Shown here in pieces: positions 33,766-46,485 of a DNA stretch of 64,000 nt (position 1 is its first letter; each line of letters begins with the position of its first letter). Made by a program: the position numbers and the translations under genes. The stretch spans positions 58,878,858 to 58,942,857 of the forward strand of contig ML677334.1 in the NCBI GenBank assembly GCA_007922305.1, in the 5' to 3' direction. Source of the DNA: Dermatemys mawii. Taxonomy: Eukaryota > Chordata > Testudines > Dermatemydidae. Under the pieces are notes generated by a model that did no database searches, was not told where the DNA came from, and saw only the letters and a program-made list of their open reading frames with translations.

Positions 33766-34160
33766 TAGGGGTCTCCAAACTTTTTGAGATGAGGGCCATG
33801 TTTGATCTTTGAAGGGGCTTCACGGGCCACTGCCTTGCCCCCCCCCCCCGCTTTGCTCCTCCAGCTGCACCGCGGGAGCACTCACCCCTCTGCAAATGGG
33901 GCTGCTGTCATCAGCTCGGAGGTTGTGGGAGGGGTGGCGGCTTTTCCATGTGCCTGCTCAGCTGGGGGTAGGTGACCAGATGTCCCAATTTTGTAGGGAC
34001 AGTCCTGATTTTTGTGCTTTTTCTTATATAGGCTTCTATTACCTCCCACTGCCTGTCCCCATTTTTTTACTCTTGCTGTCTGGTCTCCCTTGCTGGGGGG
34101 CCATACAAATGGATGCCGCAGGCCGGATCCGGCCCCTGGGCCGTAGTTTGGAGACCCCTG
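33766..34160. mobile_element. hAT MITE with AGGGGTCTCCAAAC termini
   Basis: The left end TAGGGGTCTCCAAACTTTTT pairs with the right end GTTTGGAGACCCCTG. Target duplications GACTAGTG (33758-33765) and GACTAGCG (34161-34168) match at 7 of 8. A run of C lies at 33838-33849. No transposase. Confidence 0.9.
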
Positions 34161-35117
34161 GACTAGCGCTATGCGGAGATTAGTAGCTGCTAATGTTTAC
34201 CCCTGTGCTTCCAAAAAAGGGCTTAGTTTAGGATAGAACTCCCCTCATTAAAGGCAGGTGTATAGTTCAAGTAGGGCAGAATGAATCTGCCATTGAATAA
34301 ATCATGTTAATTACCTAATGGGCGTGTTTTCCCGTTTCATACTTTGCTTTTCCTTGATACTTTCACCTTCCAAAAAATAAAAAAGGCCATTGCTGTTCAA
34401 AGTGAAATGAAGATAGGACAGTGAGAGATGCTGCAGAAAACTAAGAGGCCCAAAATAAAGCTCATCTTGTGGTTGAGCAGGAAACCCAATTGTGGGTAAA
34501 TGAAGTACCTATTAAGTTTCCCAGCCCAAAAGAAAAATTCTGTGTACCCCTTCCTCTACAAATTAAAGTATCTACCTTGTTTGTGATTCGTAGGACATAG
34601 TTGAAATAGTTTTGTGGCATGCAGGTTGATTGACTGCACCTCAGATTTCCCATTAGTGTGTGCTGAGTTCTTGTTTGATCTGATTTTGGAGTTGAAGTAG
34701 GCTTGTGGCCCATGCAAAGAGTAATCCTTCCAGGCTGAGTCTGGAGCTCATGGGTGCTGACAACTAGGGACCTATCCTGAGTGCCTTCAGGTTTTACACA
34801 AGTAGACAAAATCTGCATCTTAATTTTGGGCTTAGGGTTACAAACTGTTGGTATAAGGATCACGTCTTTATCTCTGTCTCACTATCACTTCTGTAATTTT
34901 GAAGTCAGAGTTCATCTTTGTTCCTTTTGGGCATGAGGCCCTATTTAATTAGTCTGGAATGAAGATTGATAGCTTCTATTGAGTTTAAATCTCTAAGGGA
35001 ACCTTCTGTTCAGCTAGTAAACCACTCTGTTGATTTTTCTTTGTCGACTATGTCAGTACAATGTATCCTAACCATACTGTCATGGTACATCCTCCTCACA
35101 GCAATATTGTTGCCTTG

Positions 35118-35585
35118 TGTGACAGGGCAGGGGTAAAAACCCCTGAAATGCCCTGCCTCTGCAACTTAAACCCTGCTTCCTGGCAGGAGGCCCAGGAGCA
35201 GGAGCTGGTATTATTGGGCAGGGGAGCCCAGCTGGAAGCCTGAAGGAATATAGGCTCATGGAGTTAGCTGGGGCTGATGGACCACAGCTGAGGCAGAAAG
35301 CTGATCAGGCTACAAAAGCCCGGACTCATGGCCAGTTAGGGAGGCCAGGCAGGGAAGAGGAGGCAGTAGCTCTGTCTCCTGGTTGTGTGCAAGGTGCCTC
35401 GAGGGTCTGGAGGCCTGGAAACCAAGATAGCAGGGTAACTGGGGATTGGGGGGAGCACTGTTTACCACTTGGGAGCCACGCACTTGTCCTGTAAATAAAG
35501 GACACTTGGGTGAAACACGGGAGAAGGGTGTGAAGACCTTTTATTGAAAGTGCAGAGAATGCAGGGCATCACAGACCCTGTGACA
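35118..35585 (+). mobile_element. Solo LTR with perfect 5-bp target duplication
   Basis: The ends TGTGACAGGG and CCCTGTGACA are perfect 10-bp inverted repeats with TG...CA termini. CCTTG flanks both sides (35113-35117, 35586-35590). AATAAA at 35494-35499 is in ASXL3 sense orientation, about 90 bases before the right end. A 5-bp duplication fits Gypsy or some ERV classes. Shares its end motif with the LTR at 60309-61190. Confidence 0.88.
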
Positions 35586-36116
35586 CCTTGTTATATGGCT
35601 GATCCGTGTAAGTTACTGATCACATCAAAGAATTTTTGAAAACCTTATGCTTGGGCTTCCTGAAGCCCTTATTGATGGTTGTGTGGGTAAGGATTTGCTT
35701 CCCTGGAAAACTGGTAATGCTTATCATTTTGTGTATTCCAAAGGCAAAAAATTACTTCCTAGAATCCTCTTTGAGTCACAGATTAAATTATAGGTGTGGT
35801 CTAGCAGTAACCAGAGAAGGAGAACTTTTCCAGAAGAACCAGGGCAATTCACCCCCATTTAAAAAAAAATCTGCTCCCTTCATCAAACCTTGTGATTACC
35901 ATGCATTCTGAGCACTTACAACTCACCACAGTTGTAATCAAAAGCATTTTCTGCCCTGAGGAAGAGTGGGAATATGAAAATACCATACTATTTGTGTGTA
36001 TTATAAACTACAGCGATCCCAGAACAAACAAACAAACAGAACAACTGCTTGTATGAGGTGAAAGGTTCCTTTCTTTTTTTTTTTTTTTTATTGCCAGCAG
36101 TTTGGAATGGTCAGAT

Positions 36117-36239
36117 TAGGGTTGCTAACCCTCGGGGATTGTCTTGGAGTCACCAGGAATTAAAGTTTAATCTTTTTAATTAAAGATTGTCATGTGATGA
36201 AACCACAAGGAATCTCTCCAGCCAAAATTGGTAACCCTA
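36117..36239. mobile_element. 123-bp hAT MITE
   Basis: The ends TAGGGTTGCTAAC and TTGGTAACCCTA form an inverted repeat. The 8-bp target duplication GGTCAGAT is perfect (36109-36116, 36240-36247). The centre has AATCTTTTTAATTAAAGATT, a small internal palindrome. Confidence 0.9.
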
Positions 36240-37639
36240 GGTCAGATTGTTCTCAAATAGAAAAGCTATAAGTTATCATGCAGGTCTTCCCAGTAAAAGT
36301 TTTAGACATCTCTCCGTTAAAACACATGAGGGTGTGTCTATATACCTGATCTGTCGGTACCTTGCCAAACTCTTGTTCATAATGGGTTTGAAGCAATATG
36401 TTATTTGCCAAACTTTATACAAGCTACACAGACATCACTAGGTTTCACTCAAATAGAGCCCATTTCTGTTACAGCTAATGTACTTTAAAGCTGGATGGGG
36501 GAAGACAGTAGGAAGATTAGAATTAAAAATGAATAAGATATGTGATGCAAACAAAATATGCTTAGTTTGGTGTGGTACAATGTACTGATTCTCCCCTGTT
36601 TGAGAACCTTGCATGAGTAACTGACAGCTGTACCTAAGGTGGTGTTCCCCAACTCATGGCAATTAAAACTCCATAGCATCCCATGCTATCATGTATTTTA
36701 TTTTATATACAGCTGATATTGATGACTAATCTCTTAAAACTTTAATCATCTGATGAGGAGAGGTGGAATAATTCATGGTAGCCCTTCCTTTCCTCACTCA
36801 TAAAGATAAATGTCATAAAATGGTGGCTGATCTTTGTTATGACACTAACCATTTTATATTTAACAAAGATAGGAAAATCCCACCGGGAGCTAACAAAAGA
36901 ATTCTCTCTATATACGTGGTGTGAGAAGGGTGTATTTCTCTAATTCAAAAATGTGACTTTCTTGTCTACTTTTGGAGCATTTGAAGTACTAGAATTTGGT
37001 TGTGCCAGTGAAATGACTACATACAGGGATATAATGTCACAATTCAAATTGATTTCAAGTCGGTTTTGAACATTCTGTAAGCTTGAAAACCCCCAAAGTC
37101 CCTTTCATTTATAATATCCACTCCCTTGAAAACAGAATAATTCCCCCCCTGCCTCCCGATGATGGCTTTCATTTTACTTTTCTTTGGAGGGATTTTCCTG
37201 TCTTTCTCTCCTCTCTCCTTACTTCTCTTCCCCTCCCCACCCTCACCCCCATCATAACAGATGGGGTTGGGGAATTCAGATGTTTTATTTTTTTGATGGG
37301 GGAAAAGTCACTTCTTCCTTCTCAGTTTTAATTTTCCTTGTCCTTCTGTGTTGCACATGCACCCTCCAGGCACACACACTTTGGTCACCCTTATAAGGAT
37401 AAAACCTACCAAACTACCAGCAAAGGTTTTGGTTGCTACATGAGTAACAACACAATTTGGCTCCCCTTCTTTTCACGTTAGCCAGCAGGCAGCAGTACAG
37501 GGAACTATGCTGTGTAGCTGGTGATGGGAGAGGAAGAGAGAAAACACTGGGTCTTGCAAGAATAAGGAATCTCTTTACAAAGACTGAGCGAGTATGTAAA
37601 TAAACTTTTCGTCCAAGCATCAAAATGCTGTACAATGAG

Positions 37640-37740
37640 GATAAATATTATATCTGTTTTACAGATGGGAGAAACTGAGTCACAGATAGGCTGCGTGATT
37701 TGTTAAAGGCCACACAGCTAAATAGTATCTCTTTCTATAT
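37640..37740 (-). mobile_element. MIR SINE fragment
   Basis: GTTTTACAGATGGGAGAAAC followed by TGAGTCACAGATAGGC and AAAGGCCACACAGCTAA is the reverse complement of the conserved MIR core. The best-preserved MIR in the window. Confidence 0.85.
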
Positions 37741-38426
37741 TATTGTTAGACATGGTATTATTTGTAAATAACTTTGTTATAGTCAGTCCAGAGTGACATG
37801 GCTATAAATGCTTAATTGTATTCATGCCTCACGATATACCCATATCACAACACAAAATCTGCTTGTTTTATTTATTTTATGGATAATCCTGATCTGGAAA
37901 AAATATTTTAAAAGCTGATAGGAAGTACATATTTAGCTGTGGTATATACTCCTAAACATATGTTGTATTCTTAATCCTATATGTTATGGTTTAGTATTTT
38001 TTTTCTCTCTGAAATCTTAGGTCTGTATCTGTAGGATACTGTCTAACAAGATAACTCCTTGTAGGAGAGGAGTGGAAAGAAAACTGGCATAACTGTCTCC
38101 TCTTGTTAAATCTGGTATACTTGGAGAGTAGCCAGTAGGAATATATTACTCAGTTTGAAAGTACTCCTTAAACATTACATTTGCCTGAGGAAAGTAAATG
38201 ATGGAAGTTTTTAAAAATGCACACTTGTGTGCGCATGTACACACACAGATGTGATTTCAGAAGACTTCCTCTTCAGGTGTTCTGATTGTGACCATGATGA
38301 AACATCAGTAGTACAGCAAACCTTTTAGTGTCTGAAAAAATATTAGTTTACGTTAGAGTGATATAACATATAAAAAAACTAATATATTCAAGCTTTTGGG
38401 TACTATTTTTCTCTCCATCGCTCACA

Positions 38427-39110
38427 TTGCAATCAATGTTAAGTCCCAAACAGACTGCAAAGAGCTACAAAATGATCTCACAAAACTGGGCAAGAAAATG
38501 GCGGATGAAATTCAGTGTTAATAAATGCAAAGTAATACATATGGGAAAACATAATCCCAACTATAGATATAAAACGATGGGGTCTAAATTAGCTGTTACC
38601 ATTCAAGAAATAGATTTTGGAGTCATTGTGGATAGTTCTCTGAAAACATGTACTGAATGTGCAGTGGCAGTCAAAAATTCGAACAGAAGTTGGGAGCCCT
38701 TAAGAAAGGGATTAAAAATAAGACAGAAAATATCATATTGCCTCTATATAAATCCATGATACACCCACACCTTGAATACTGCATGCAGATGTGGTCACCC
38801 CATCTCAGAAAAGATGTATTGGAATTGGAAAAGGTTCAGGAAAGGGCAGCAAAAATGATTAGGGGTATGGAACGGCTTCCATGTGAGGAGCGATTAATAA
38901 AATTGGGGACTTTTCAGCTTGGAAAAGAGGCAACAGAGTGGGGCTATGATTGAGGTCTATAAAATCTTGACTGGTGTGGAGAAAGTAAATAAGGAAGTGT
39001 TTAATACTTCTCAGCACAAGAACTAGGGGCCACCAAATGAGATTAATAGGCAGCAGGTTTAAAACAAACAAAAGGAAGTATGTCTCAATCACCTTGGCAT
39101 GGTCGCTTTG
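38427..39110 (+). pseudogene. CR1 LINE reverse-transcriptase C-terminal fragment
   Basis: Two overlapping frames carry the CR1 thumb/C-terminal region. The first has WRMKFSVNKCKVIHMGKHN and FGVIVDSSLKT (to about 38690). The second has YKSMIHPHLEYCMQMWSPHL and LEKVQERAAKMIRGMERLP (38700-38950). A frameshift lies near 38690, and the reading breaks again after 38950, where a third frame shows Lys/Arg-rich residues. It is 5'-truncated, as usual. No endonuclease domain is present. Confidence 0.85.
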
Positions 39111-40028
39111 CCCCCTTGTATAGGGTGTGTGCACCAATGAGGCATTCACCTACTTCCCTGATGGATGGGGTTAAAGATCATGGCCATTAATTCACTGCAG
39201 TTTTTAACCATTCTCTGATATGGTGGTGGTGCGGGAGGGCTACCTTTCTTTTTGCTCTCTCCACAGTGGAGCTGCATCTCAGTGTAACGATTCATAGCCA
39301 CAAACTCAATAGAACCCATGTTTGTCAGCTAACCCCATGTGTATATTACAGACTAGAACTCCCATCCAAATACTCTAAACTTGTAGCTCTCTGTCACTTA
39401 AGCTAAAGGAGACTCTTTGATTGCTAATCGTAATAGAGCTCATGCTACAGTGGAAATGGAAATAAAATTCAGTGTTTATTTGCCTTTGACCCTGAACTTG
39501 CAAAGCAGTCTGGTAGCGTGGACCCTGTGGAATGTGCTGGGGTGGATGCTGACTGATCCCAATGCAGGTTCAGGATCTTTGTCATTTAGATACTTAGCTT
39601 GTCTTACTAAGTGATAAAATGGGAAGTTTACCCTCTACCTACTAGCTTGAGGGTTGATTTTTACTCATCATGACAAAAAGATTTATTTGCCACATCTTCC
39701 GCAATTGAAAGGAATAAAACTATTGTGCTCTTCTGTGGTATATTGTATTTAATTGTGACATTTATTTATTTTGAATTCTAAATGCAAGTGTGCCATTTAT
39801 TTGGATTTTTCAAAGAGCCCTAGCTGCCATTACATCAGTTAAAATGTGGCATTATAGGAAGAACTATACACAAAACTGGTCCAGTCATCCCAGTCCTAAA
39901 ACAAACATTAAAACAGCCAATTGAAGCCGTAGAACAGAGAAATCATCCATCCTACCGGAGAGCTCCATTCTCTCTTTTCGCCTCCAGCAAATGTCTAAGG
40001 AACTGGACATTTATTTCCTATAATAATA

Positions 40029-40299
40029 CAGGAGTTTTCAGGTTTTTTCAAAGTATAGACCACATCCTTTTTTTTTTTTTTTTAAAAGGTGCCTCAAGGA
40101 CACTTCCCCTCCCATTCACAATTGTATAACATCACTATGGCAACTATAATTGCTCATATGGAAAAGTAATATTAGGAAAGTTATTAACATATTTTTAGTG
40201 TCTTTTAATGCAGTTAAGCAGCTGGAAGTGGAGAGCTAGCATCATGTAACCAGCCAGCTATCTGCAAATGCTCCATGAACCACAGTTTGAGAACTGCTG
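40029..40299. mobile_element. Old hAT-type non-autonomous element
   Basis: The left part CAGGAGTTTTCAGGTTTTTT is followed by AAGTATAGACCACATCC, and the right part GAACCACAGTTTGAGAACTG ends GAACTGCTG. These pair imperfectly as CAG.AGTTCTCAAAC-type termini. The target duplication is not clear. Confidence 0.55.
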
Positions 40300-41539
40300 C
40301 AGTAATTGTGGTGTACCTTCCTTTCTTGTCTTCATTTATCTTTTCCTCCTTTTACCCTTCACTCTGTTAAATTCTTTTTTCCCAGATATTGTGTCCCCTA
40401 CTTCTTCCCGTTTGTCTGTCCTTCTTGCTTCTCCCATCTTCAATCCCAGCCCAAAATACTTCTCAAAATCTCTCTTCTAATCGATTTACCTATCAGTCTT
40501 TCCTGTCACAACAGAAGGCTTTGAAGTTTTAGCAGAAACTTAGGTAAATCTGCTGACCAAAAACCAGTGTGAAAGATTTGTGTGAGGCCTGCCTCCCCCC
40601 AGCCTGTCTATGAGCAAAGAGCTGCGAAGGAGCAGACTGGGATTTTTATGAGGATGCTAATCTCTGTGCCCCTGTGTGGGATTCCATCTTTCTGTTGTTT
40701 AGCTAGCTAATAGCTGCCTAAAAACTTGAATGTTTTCTGTGTACTGGAAGGAAGAAAGAAATATTCATTCTGCTCTTCCCATCCATTTCAGTGCTGTCTG
40801 GCTGCATGCATTGGTCTGTCTGTGGTCTTCTGGCCTTCCCCCAGGATTTTGGTTGTTTAGAAAAGGGGCTGGGTAGTATTACTTCTACCTCTCTCCCAGC
40901 CTGAGGTGTTTGGGTATTTTGGATGGTCTTTGTCAATGTGTTGCTCTAGTGTCGTCGTGGTTGCTTGGACTGTAGCTTTGCCAAGCAGCAGCAATGAAAT
41001 GTACCTGATTCTTTTCATTTTAGTTGCTGTTCATGGGGATCTGGATGAATCAGTGGAAAGCTTGGCAAAGTTATGAGTAGCAGCAGTGCCATGGGAGCAG
41101 CCTAGTCTGCTAGTTTAGGAAGACAGCACTGTATCAGTTTACATTGGCTTCATATTAAGAGAGCTTTTTTTCTGCAAACATAATAGCTAGAATCTGCAGG
41201 AGTGGATGGTACTTGTCTGCGAAAGCTTCCGAATTGCCCCTGGAGAACAGCGTTCTTGAGTGTTGTGATTGCTAAAACTGTAGTTTGCACCACTGTCTGT
41301 CTCCTCTATGTTTGCATTGCTCAGTAGTGGCTGAATTGCAAACAGTTGAGCAGATTTGATTCTGTGCATTGAAAAGCAATTGTACACATACATTTTAAAA
41401 AGTCTGGTGATACGTTAGATACAGAGGTTATCTGCTGGTTTCATTACTGCCAAACAGATTATAATGGTACAAAGTTGGGAGGCATTGTTAATACGGAGGA
41501 GGATTGGAGCTTTATATAGGAAGAACTAGATGATCCCGA

Positions 41540-41885
41540 AAACTGAGTAACAGAAATTGGATGAAATTTAATACTACAAAGTGAAGGGTCAGGCATTTAG
41601 GGTCTAATAATAAGAATTTCTGCTATAAGATGGAAATTCATCAGTTGGAATTGACAGAAGAAGAGAGACCGGGTGTGCGGTCAAGCACTCTTGAGAGTCA
41701 CCAGTATAATACAAAAAATGGAAATGAGATCCTAGGATGTATCAGGCAAGGCATTTCTAGTAGAGACAGAGAAGTATTGAAGACATTGTGCAAGGCTCTG
41801 CTAAGACCTCGTTTGGAATATTGCGTACAGATTCTTGGACCAGAAAGACCAATTCACATAGGAACAGGTACAAAGAAGAGCTCGT
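41540..41885 (+). pseudogene. LINE reverse-transcriptase C-terminal fragment (CR1-like)
   Basis: The frame contains YKMEIHQLELTEEERPGV, then GNEILGCIRQGISSRDREVL and KALLRPRLEYCVQILGP. The RP.LEYCVQ motif and the region before it match CR1-clade reverse transcriptase C-termini; it belongs to a different subfamily from 38427-39110. Frameshifts and stops surround it. Confidence 0.75.
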
Positions 41886-42098
41886 AGTGAGGTTTGCTTG
41901 CTAGGATCATGTGGGTATTGCATGCTTAATTCGCTGCCATTTCAGCAGCCTCAAGTATTGGTGCACTTTTATCCCTCCTGTTCTGTGCCTGTGGCACATA
42001 ATAGTTTAATGTCCTGTGGGCTGTGATACTTTAGTCTAAATTTGGTTGTTGGGTTTAGTGTGTAGGTGCTCTGGCTGTTGGTCAGTAATATTCAGGAG

Positions 42099-42165
42099 CA
42101 TAGTTGCTGGCTCTGTGGGTACTCTGGGGCTGGAGCACCCACGGGGAAAAAAATTCAAAAGTACC
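42099..42165 (+). repeat. Truncated CATAGGTGCC-type repeat
   Basis: CATAGTTGCTGGCTCTGTGG ... GGGGCTGGAGCACCCACGGG matches the left end of the element at 7070-7360. Confidence 0.5.
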
Positions 42166-42389
42166 AGTTTGTCTCCTGGACCATTAATGTTTATTAATAG
42201 GTCTGTTTTCTACTAGTAGCTCTCAGAAGTGCCATGTGACAGAACCTGGGTTTGGTTCAGAGTCCTCGTCTCTTCACTCTCCAAATCAGCAGGTTATGAG
42301 TGAACTGCACAAGTGTCTTGGTGATCTATGTACTGAACCCTCAGTCTCTTAAGGAGTGTCATGATGGGGTTCAATGGGGTCGTCTTAGT

Positions 42390-42682
42390 TGGGGTGGGCA
42401 ACCTGTGGGCCGCATGTGGCCCGTCAAGGCAATCTGCTGGTGGGCCATGAGACGGTTTGTTTACATTGACCATCTGCAGGCACAGCTGGCCGCCCTTTGC
42501 CATTCCTTGCCAATGGGAGCTGCGAGAAGCAGTGGCCAGCATGTACCTGCAGCCCACACTGCTTCCTGCAGTTCCCATTGGACAGGAATGGCAAACTACG
42601 GCCACTTGGAGCTGCAGGCAGTCGTGCCTGCAGATGGTCAATGTAAACAAACTGTCTCACAGACGGCAGTTGGCCACCACTG
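42390..42682. mobile_element. Foldback hAT MITE
   Basis: The left end TGGGGTGGGCAACC and the right end TTGGCCACCACTG are an imperfect inverted repeat. The flanks GTCTTAGT (42382-42389) and TTCTTAGT (42683-42690) match at 7 of 8. Most of the element is one palindrome: AGACGGTTTGTTTACATTGA (about 42450) pairs with TCAATGTAAACAAACTGTCT (about 42638). Both strands therefore encode the same short meaningless peptide. Confidence 0.85.
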
Positions 42683-43547
42683 TTCTTAGTCCTACTTATA
42701 TGGTGAATTTCATTGCTAGTTATGCCTAATGTGGAAGAACAAATGTAAGATCCTCAAGGATACAATGCAAATCATTCCCTTTCTTCCCCACTCTTAAGAA
42801 CTAGGGACAGGAAGACTCATATTTTTCATGACTGTAATTTGACTTGCTCTGGGGTCCTTACTATTAACTATAATCCCAGCATCATCAGTCATTGCTCAAA
42901 TCTAAGTAAATTCCCATTCACAGGATATGAATGTTGGAGTATAGGGTTGGGGATTAGGAGAAAAATTTAACACAGGTTAAGGCTTCCTCCCTTGCTCTTC
43001 ACTACCTTGTCTTACCAAGGTGTTCATAACTGCATTAACCTGTTCTCTTCTTTTTATTTTACATGTCTTAGTGGATAATTACTAGTTCAGTTTTAGCCTT
43101 TAGCATTATTGTGAAAAATCACGGAAATACAATTTTTTTTGCGGTGTGGGGGAGGCATCTTTTGGAGGTATGCATTGTCGATGTATATATAAGTTCATTC
43201 TGTTTGTTAGCTCATAAACTTCTTGATAATATTGCTGTGTGTGTGTTCTGTACTGTCCTCTCATCCTGTTTTCCATAGTTAGGTAGGGGAAATCATAGAC
43301 CTTCATTGAAATGTTTCTTCAACTAATCACTTTTGCTTTTTCTTCAAATAAGCTACTTTAAATTAAGCCTATTTAGTTTTTTTCCTTACACAAGAAATAC
43401 AGCCTAGTTACTGTATTTAGCTAAAATAGTTTTCTTAGTATTTATGAAAAACCCCAGACATATGTAAGACTGACTTCAGTTAATAGTATTCTAAATCAGG
43501 AAATGTTTGCTCTTCACTTAAGGTAACTTTTGTGGTGTACACACACA

Positions 43548-43673
43548 CACACACTAGATCTGTTCTAAATGGCTAGATGAGTACACTTACACTTGTCAGG
43601 ATATATGAAACACACACTAGATCTGTTCTAAATGGCTAGATGAATACAGTTACACTTGTCAGGATATATGAAA
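43548..43673. repeat. 63-bp tandem duplication at a CA repeat
   Basis: Copies 43548-43610 and 43611-43673 start CACACACTAGATCTGTTC and end GGATATATGAAA, differing at two positions. A longer (AC)n tract precedes the first copy. Confidence 0.95.
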
Positions 43674-46113
43674 CCACAGCCCGCACTGTGCATCCCGTGA
43701 CTAAACCATTTCATAAAATGGGCAATTGTTTATTCCAGCACATTCAGCCTTTCTAACCTATTCTCCCTTTTAGTATGTCATTATATCCAGAATGTATTTG
43801 CTTTATACTGTGGTATATGTGGTATTTAAAAGTTATCTTGTGGGGTTGATTAAAATCTCTGTAGTGTTATGCATACAGTATTGCTTTGTCAGTTTCTTCT
43901 CTTTTTTTTGTTTTGTTTTGTTTTTGTTTTGTGAAGATGATCTGTATCCATGTGTCTGGCTATTGTTTCCACAATCCGTTCAGTGCAGCTTCCTCAGCAC
44001 ATACTGCCCTCCCTTCTCCCACTTCCCCAGATAGGGTGATTTCTGATGTTTTGCGTAGCTTTATTGTTTCGTTCCCACTGTCATCAAATTCACACTGTAA
44101 TACTTGGCACTTTTACTTCCTTTATAGAGTAGGATGTGATGTCATAGAGAAGGGGACAGGGCTACCCAAATTTTCTCAATTGCAGGGAGGAGCTGCCCAG
44201 GTGTGCTGAGGGGCCTGTACTCAGGAAGAGAAACAGGGAATCCTCCACAGTGAGTAACCCCACTTTCAAGTGCACCCAGTTTCCTTCATAGCCATGTCCA
44301 GTACAGTGTAGTTTCCTCTTCTGCCCTTTCCAGTTTTACCCAGTTTGCCCTCTGGAGTATTCCCAGTTCAGTTCAGTTTCCCTTTTCCCCCTCCATTTCA
44401 CTGCACATTCATTTTACTTCATCCTTTTCTGTTAACTCTCCTCTTGTCCTTACCCGAAAGGTAATAATTTCCTTTTTTGCCTCTTGATGTTGTTAACCCC
44501 CATCATTCTAGTCTTATTCTTCACTCACATTATCCTCTCTCCAATGAATTAGACTGTCTTATTGCTAATACTTCCTGTTTTATCTATAGTTCCTCTCCTC
44601 TCTCTTTAATAATCTCTTTCCGAGCTCTTTGCTGATCCCTTTGCCTCTTCTAATTATTTTTCTCACTACTTTTCTCTCTTTCAGGTCACCATTCCATTTT
44701 CCTTTCCTGCAAGTTCCATGTATAATCTTTCCTATTTATGTACACATTGTTATAAGCTCAGTTCAGCTCCCAAACCTTTCTAGTGCAGCCCTCGTTTCTG
44801 CATTTTTTTTTGTAGAACTAAAAGGTAAAGAATAAGCTTGTCTGATATGGAAAACAATATGGGGCAAAGGATTTGTAAATAGCGTTCTGAATTGGAAAGG
44901 GGAGAACAGGAAGCTACCAAAACTGTAAAAGGGGCCTGGAGATCTCAAGGGATTGGTAGAGGGTATGGAGGTTTTGGCTCCTCTAGGTCATCTGCTTGAA
45001 TTACAGCCCTGGTTAGTAATGATTGAAAATATTCACCATCCAGTCTTCGGTGACTTATGTGATATGTTTTGGTGGTATGTCTCTAGTTCCTAGTGGACCG
45101 GTGTCCATGTTACAGTAGCTACCATCACAATTGGCATTAATTGGTAACTAGTAAAGAAAGGCAAAGGACTGAATGAGCATGGAAACCAAACTAATTTCTC
45201 ATTTGCCAGAGGTGGAAGTGCAAGTTGTTTCTGAATCATGTTGGAAAGATGCTGTGGGGAAGCTTGCATTGCCATTGCCTGTGCTGTACCTTTTCTGTTG
45301 ATAAAGGATTTCAGTTTTCAGGGCTGTCAATCTGGCACTTTATATGAGCAAAAGAATGTCAGAACCAGTTAACTGGGTAAAACTGAAAAGGGACAAAAAG
45401 CAAATGACAAACTAGAAAATTCCATGCCAGTTGGTCTGAATTGGGATGAGGAGTGGATTAGTTTGGGCTCAATTGGAAAAGGCAAAGGAGTGGAAAACTG
45501 AGCTGAACTGGAAAACATACTGCACTCGAGTGAGTCATGTGGCATCTTGTGTGCTTCTGTGTGACTGTTTTGACCACTTAATCTTTCATCTTTTTAAAAA
45601 CAAAAAGCATTTAAAATTTGAAACCTATCATGTCACTTCTGACAGTGGCTCCTCCTTTGCAAACAGAAGTTTTTAGCCTTTTTTGTTTCTGAGGTGGTCA
45701 TAAGATGTAAGCACAGTACTTCAATGACCTCATACTGTTTTTGAAATGGTGAGCAAAAACTAGCAATCTCTCTTGCTCTTTTTCCCCCCTTTCCGCCTCA
45801 GAGAAACTGTACTGCAGTATTGGTCCCCACAAATAGGTTTCATATTTTAACTCTTTTTCGTTTTTGTATCTTTGGAAGAATATTCCCATGCATTTTAGCA
45901 GATGATGCACACAAGTGGCAAGTAAATCTCACTTTTTCTGCAGTGTCCTGGACTATATCTGGCCTTCCAAAAGATGGAGGACCTCAGTCTCAACACTGCA
46001 ATTCCCCCTCCAAAAATAATTAGGAAAAAAGTGCATGAACACATAACCATTCAAATTCACAGAATTATTGTATCTTACTTACACACACATATATATATAT
46101 CATTTCTTTTTAG

Positions 46114-46284
<171 letters not shown>

Positions 46285-46387
46285 TAATATGCACTGGCTA
46301 ATTCAGAATGTCAGCGCATGGCAAGCCTGTCTGACTTTTTTAGTTTTCATTGTTGTAACTGTGTATTGGTCCCAGGATAATAGCGAG

Positions 46388-46485
46388 ACAGGGTGGGTGA
46401 GGTAATTTTTTTTTTTATTGGACTGACTCATCTCTTTCACCAACAGAAGTTGGGCCAATAAAAAAGATTACCTCACCCACTTCAT
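46388..46485. repeat. Inverted repeat 190 bases after exon 2
   Basis: GGGTGGGTGAGGTAAT, followed by a T-run and TTATTGG, pairs with CCAATAAAAAAGATTACC and TCACCCAC downstream. The arms are about 30 bases with a short loop. The words match the reptile repeat at 10117-10340, so these may be two fragments head to head or a rearranged copy. Confidence 0.75.

Larger units (their letters stand above)
21853..46113 (+). other. ASXL3: ASXL3 intron 1 (24.3 kb)
   Basis: It starts GTAGGT and ends with a pyrimidine-rich CATTTCTTTTTAG acceptor. It holds the transposons listed below. Stretches without a feature I can name include 22030-24590, 24761-27720, 28761-29927, 31919-33000, 34161-35117, 35586-36116, 36240-37639, 39111-40028, 40300-41540 and 42683-43547, and most of 43674-46080. 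No additional coding exon was recognised in it. Confidence 0.9.

Noticed and set aside
42294..42689. Matching open frames on both strands
   Set aside because: They mirror each other because the element is a palindrome; not coding.
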